Assembly: GCF_021462225.1 (NCBI RefSeq)
Contig: NC_061804.1
Span: forward strand, 11,662,740 to 11,726,739
From: Girardinichthys multiradiatus
Taxonomy: Eukaryota; Chordata; Actinopteri; Cyprinodontiformes; Goodeidae
Length of the DNA stretch: 64,000 nt
Direction of reading: 5' to 3'
Below, piece after piece: positions 59,401 to 64,000 of the stretch. The translations under genes were made by a program, and so were the position numbers. A model generated the notes under the pieces. The model saw only the letters and a program-made list of their open reading frames with translations. It searched no databases and was not told where the DNA came from. How positions within the stretch are numbered: the first letter of the stretch is position 1; each line of letters begins with the position of its first letter.

Positions 59401-60933
59401 GACTCAGTGTGATGTGTGAAATATTAATTATGATCAGATTTCACGTGTGAAGGATTTATTAACTGGCTTTAGGTGGTGATGCAAATCAATGACATAAATG
59501 TTACAACTTGCTTCAATTCAGTTAATTTTATTCACACAGTATAGCACAGATTTACAAAAAATGTCATCTAAAGGTCCTTCACAAGACAAATATTTCCAGT
59601 TACACAAATCAGGTCAGAAAATGTTATCCTGATTCTGCTGCATTGTTATTAGCTCAAACTGGATCATTTGTGTTTTTGAGTCACCAGCCGCTAACTTGAA
59701 ATGAAGTCGTCCCACTGTCCAGCTGTCTAAAAGCTGGACAGTTTTTGACTGAGAAATAACCTGGTATGTTACTGGGCATCTACATCCGGGCACTGTGGAC
59801 AAATCAGACCACATCATGCAGTGTTTACATATAAAAAAAAAGCAGCACACATGTCCTCTCCTGCTGCCCTGTTCTCTGTCTCACTCAGTGGACCACCAAA
59901 GGAGGATCCTGTTTTTGCATCTGTGTGAAAAACAGCAACAAATGATGGTTAAATAATTAAGTGAATATTAATTAAATAAAGGAGAAGAACCTGGTTTGGA
60001 GCTGTGACTCAGTTCCCATTGTTCAGGCCAGTCAGTAGATTTGCTTCATTCATGAACAGCATAGCTCTATAGAGCTGGACCAACTGAACTCAAAGGCAGC
60101 AGAGTTTGTGTCCACCTTTCAGATGGAAATTAGGATGAGCTGAAAACCAACAGGAGCCCATTTTATTTATGGCTGGGATCATGCATAAAGTCAGTCCAGC
60201 TGATTAGCATTAATTCTGTAGTCTACAATTAGTTTATGGTGAATATAAATATTGTTTCTCTCTCAGTTTCCAAGCAGTTTCTTGTAGTGGTGTGGAAGCT
60301 CAGAAATCTGACCTTTGGAGATGTTTCACAGTCTGACCAAGACTGCAGAAGGTTTCCACCATGTCATTAGAGCGAGGTTGAATTATATTTGATTCCACAG
60401 ATTGTGGATAGACTGAAGCGGTGAGAACATATTTGTGATTCAGAAGCGGTTCTGATGAACTGTTAGATACCTGTGAAAACATCTCAAAGCATTCCTTTAT
60501 CTGGATGATGTTTCTCTGTCAGTTTAGAACCAGTAAGCTTTTGAAATAAACGCATTCTTTCTTTTTGTCCTTTGTAACAGCAACCTCTGACTGGACTGCA
60601 GCTAAGCTACTGATATCCTATCTAGTTTGTATTTTGATCTGTTCTGAGTTCTCAATGCAGAGACACAGGACCAGAGCCAAGAACAGAGCTTGATCGATTG
60701 GTCTGGCTGGTTAACATTAGGTTTAATCATTAAACTTCCTGCAAGCTTCATTATGTTTAGTCAACACACACATGTGGTTGAGACAGAACCCAGAGGACAT
60801 ATACCTATAATAGGGTAGGCAGGTTGTGGTTGTGGTGGTCTGTTTGGGTTGGTGGGATATGTCAGCGTTATGGCGTGTTGGATACATATATGTTTAGCTG
60901 ATTGCTTCCTGCTCCTAGCTTGAATGGCCTCAA

Positions 60934-60934
<1 letters not shown>
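59401..60934. other. intergenic DNA after usp2
   Basis: No gene seen. A short piece at 59511-59590 (CTTCAATTCAGTTAATTTTA) resembles the start of the 16858 repeat family. Confidence 0.45.

Positions 60935-60970
<36 letters not shown>
60935..60970 (+). repeat. (TTA)12 microsatellite
   Basis: Twelve uninterrupted TTA units. Confidence 0.97.
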
Positions 60971-61090
60971 GGGTTCAAAAACCACGGGAGCAAACAAAGG
61001 CCACTGCATTGTTCCCTGCTCCTCTGGGAAATCACAGCTTATATACAGAATTGTGCCCCCTAGGGGTGGAGAAAAGTTTGTTAAATCTGA

Positions 61091-61105
61091 CCACTAGGTG
61101 GTGCT
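61091..61105 (+). promoter_or_regulatory. CTCF-like motif downstream of usp2
   Basis: CCACTAGGTGGTGCT matches the CTCF core with one mismatch (GGT for GGC). It sits in what may be an old interspersed repeat, so it could be repeat-borne. Confidence 0.25.
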
Positions 61106-61639
61106 ATTATGACAAACATGCTGCTGTTCACATTTAAATCTCTATGGTGTAGAGGAGTAAACGTGAGTCTTTGATTTGGTTGACCCTAGTTTGAATCCCG
61201 GGGATCGATGGCAGAAAAACTAACTTTCTGCACCCGACACTAACTTATTTTACTTTATAGAAGCATTAGGTTTTAAAAATTGTTAAATTGTTTTATTTGT
61301 CAATCAGACAAATTCTGGTAAAACACAGGCCGAACCTCAGTGTGGCTGTGGTGAGCTGGACAACAGACTTCATACTGTAAAAATCTCCAATGTGGCTGAA
61401 TTAAAACATTTCTGCAAAGCAGAGTAGGTCGAAATTTCCTTTCCCTTCCTTTCCAATTGATATTTTAAAATAAACATAAAGAATCGAAAGCAAAGGTAAT
61501 GAGTCTGGAAAAGTCTGGAATTCTTACATGAAAAACGCATCTTGTAGTTTATTTATGAGTCAAAAAATGCAGCTTCATTTTCAAAATGAAAAAGAATTTT
61601 ATTAAAACATTTCATTTGAATACTGGGACACATTTGCAT

Positions 61640-61814
61640 CCACATTGGATAGCTTTTTTCTCTTAATGAATGAAGTATTTGAAAACTGTTTTTTGTATTT
61701 GAGTCTTTACCCAACATAAAATTTTGTTGGATAATCTGTAACATTGAAGTATGACAAAAAAGCAAAAACAGAAGATATTTGTAAGGGGACAAATACTTTT
61801 TCACAGCAATGTAT
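61640..61814 (-). repeat. Tc1-like family C terminal fragment
   Basis: GTATGACAAAAAAGCAAAAA and GGGGACAAATACTTTTTCAC near 61750-61805 match the right ends of the other family C pieces, ending AATGTA. Confidence 0.6.
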
Positions 61815-62229
61815 AAATGACAAAATGGCGACTAGTATTGAATGATTCAATTACATTACTGTTATAATCATATTCATCTTTTGTTTTTTAGCCCTTAGGT
61901 GAGTTCAATTTTGTCATACTATCCAAGCTTGCTGACAGTAATTAATCAGAAGGCTCTTTAAATAAATAATAACAGATAAGTTATAAAATGCTCTTCAAAC
62001 ATATTTCCATGTTTTTCAGTTTTTTGTTATCTTTCATTGAAACAACTGGAAGCAGCTCCAATGTCTGGCATCTTCTCTTTTTGGCATCTTTATTCATACT
62101 GGTCTGGACCGTGGAGCAGAGCTGTCTCCTCCGACTCAAGATAACATCTATACTGACGTACGCTTCGAGGCTACAGGCGGCATCTTGTGTCTCCAAAGGA
62201 GAGGCGTGAAACTGGGTCTTTGTTTTCTC

Positions 62230-62640
62230 TGCATTAGAGAGCTCCGTTGCTTATCTTCATTGATCTGATGAGACCCACGGTAGGGTCATCAGCGAACATG
62301 GTGAATAGGCCAGAGCTGTGCGGTGGAGTTGTCATGGGTCAGCAGAGTGAAGAGGAAGGAGCTCAGCGCACATCCATGAGGGGTCCCCAAGTTTAGTTTG
62401 ATGGTGATGTATGTGTTATTGCCGACCCGTACTGGTCCTAGTCAGGAAATCTAGGAGCTTGAACTGGAAGTCTGACGTGTACAGAGTGAAAAGGAATGGT
62501 GACAGTAAACTCCTCTGTGGTGCTCCTTTGCTGGAGACCACCTGATAAGACACAAGAACCTTCAGTCTCAGAAACTGCGGTCTGTTTGTCAGGTAGTCTT
62601 GAGTCTTCTGGAGGTTCTGACACGTTAATCAGCCTGAATT
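62230..62640 (-). repeat. LINE reverse-transcriptase fragments (Rex-like), two pieces
   Basis: Minus strand reads GTPHGCALSSFLFTLLTHD and FADDPTVG near 62290-62385, an RT catalytic region; a second piece near 62470-62525 reads LLSPFLFTLYTSDFQ, covering the same RT region again, so two copies or a rearranged one. Confidence 0.7.
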
Positions 62641-64000
62641 GTTACATTTTCTGGAGAAATCAAATATCATGATCCTCACAGTGCTGCTGGCAGTGTGGGT
62701 TTGTTGAAGCAAGTGTTTGATGGCATCTTCAACTCCATCTCCACGGTGATTAACAAACTGCAGGGGTTCTTGATTTGTGTTTGTTTGTTCATATAACTTC
62801 CACTGAACATGTGTCCTTCATGTCCGGTATCAGTGCTTACCAGATTAAAATATTCATACCCCGTAATGTTTTCCACATGTGATGCTGTACAGCCATATAT
62901 TTCTGTTTAATAAGCAACACAAATTGCACAAAAAACACTAATTTGATGTATTTAGTGCAGCTTTACGTGATGACCAAACAGAATTGTCTATAATGGTAAA
63001 ATACATCAACAAAAACACTTTGTTTTCAGGTATCAAAAAATTTGAAAATTGTGGCCTTTTTTTGTGTTTACTCCCTACAAATCAACACATATTAAACTAT
63101 TGTGAGCTGTACAACTGCAGGTGTTTTCTGAGTGTATCTCATCCAGCTTTGAGGATGTAATAATTGTCAAGTCTTGTAGTGCTCAAACAAATTGCATGGA
63201 CTGTTCACAAAAAAGGCTTGTCCTTTCTAAAACATGAATATGCTTTGATATAAACTCTTTATTTGTAGTTCTGGCTGTTAAGCTTCAGCAGCCTCATGAA
63301 CGGTGGACTGGTCGACGTGCAGGAGAGGCTGGCGAAAGTGTGCAGGGAGGGACGGGGCCAGGGACAGACTAGCTAGTTCGGGTTTGGAACCTTTTGATAA
63401 CTGCTTCCAGTTCTAGTTATTATCATTATTCATAATACACAACCATGCAGAAATTACTCAGCAACACAAATTGAATGCATCACTACGGACTATCCAGCAG
63501 AATTTCCAATATTCCTATGTTTGTTAACATTTCCATTTCTGTTCGACCCGCACTTTAATCTGCCCACTTTATGCAGGTTATGAACACAGAACCAGTAGCC
63601 TCCCAGTGAACCTATCTGGGCAGACAGAACATCTTTAGGAACCTGGAGCAGAAACCCAGGTTGGTTCTGAGGAACCGAACAGCCATCTGACCCAACAGCA
63701 GGTACTCTCCCATTCTGTGATATGTGTGAGGTTGGAAACCGGTAGGACTTAATGGTTCCTCACATTTGATTTCTACTTTTTCTTTTGTCTCTCCAAACTT
63801 TCCCTCAAATGAAGCTAAAAATCCTGTTAATTCCCAGAATCCATTATGTCGAAATATTTCAGTGAAAGATTGTTCCCAAGCTGGAATAATCTTGCCGTCT
63901 GAGATGTTTTCCATCTTCCTGAAATGATAAAGTTGGGCCTTTGACCTTATAACTAAACACTGAACGTTCATTCTGGCCTCCCCTCAGATTTTCTCTCTAA
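62641..64000. other. window end, no supported gene
   Basis: A 119-residue minus-strand ORF (63612-63971) is open but has no recognised domain; the surrounding text looks repeat-like. Nothing else recognised. Confidence 0.4.

Overview
The window is teleost fish nuclear DNA, probably from a percomorph close to the killifishes and livebearers. That placement is an inference from the mix of Tc1-like elements, tRNA-headed SINEs and LINE fragments. The genes are intron-rich with ordinary GT-AG splicing, and nothing looks prokaryotic or viral.

Two protein genes can be reconstructed, both on the + strand. The first (3765-39274) is tecta, encoding alpha-tectorin, the large GPI-anchored glycoprotein of the inner-ear tectorial membrane. 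I could place 23 coding exons whose splice phases all agree, giving about 2197 residues: signal peptide, NIDO domain, four VWD/C8/TIL-type modules, ZP domain, EGF-like motif and hydrophobic GPI-attachment tail. The second (47579-58854) is usp2, a ubiquitin-specific protease of about 401 residues in 12 coding exons. It matches the short (USP2-45-like) form, with a complete Cys/His/Asn catalytic set and two CxxC zinc pairs. The two genes are about 8.3 kb apart and have no evident functional link; both lie on 11q23.3 in human, so their proximity looks like retained linkage.

Layout: 1-2260 is a LINE 3' end interrupted by a 1568-bp Tc1-like element. 3765-39274 is tecta, whose introns carry two copies of a second Tc1-like family, Tc1 remnants, antisense LINE pieces, SINEs and short inverted-repeat elements. 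39275-47200 is intergenic, with a CTCF-like motif just beyond tecta. 47200-47580 is the usp2 promoter, with two CACGTG E-boxes. 47579-58854 is usp2, holding the second copy of the first Tc1 family in intron 1 and a decayed Harbinger element in intron 3. 58855-64000 is the usp2 3' UTR followed by gene-free DNA with LINE pieces and a TTA microsatellite.

The most unusual structure is at 54016-54296: a long foldback insertion inside the decayed Harbinger element, flanked by a near-perfect 9-bp duplication. Its arms differ almost only by transitions of one polarity, so a minus-strand transcript would keep a nearly complete hairpin through G-U wobbles while a plus-strand transcript would not. Other points of interest are the loss of the calcium-loop region in the third VWD module of tecta, and two pairs of Tc1 copies that carry complementary inactivating lesions.
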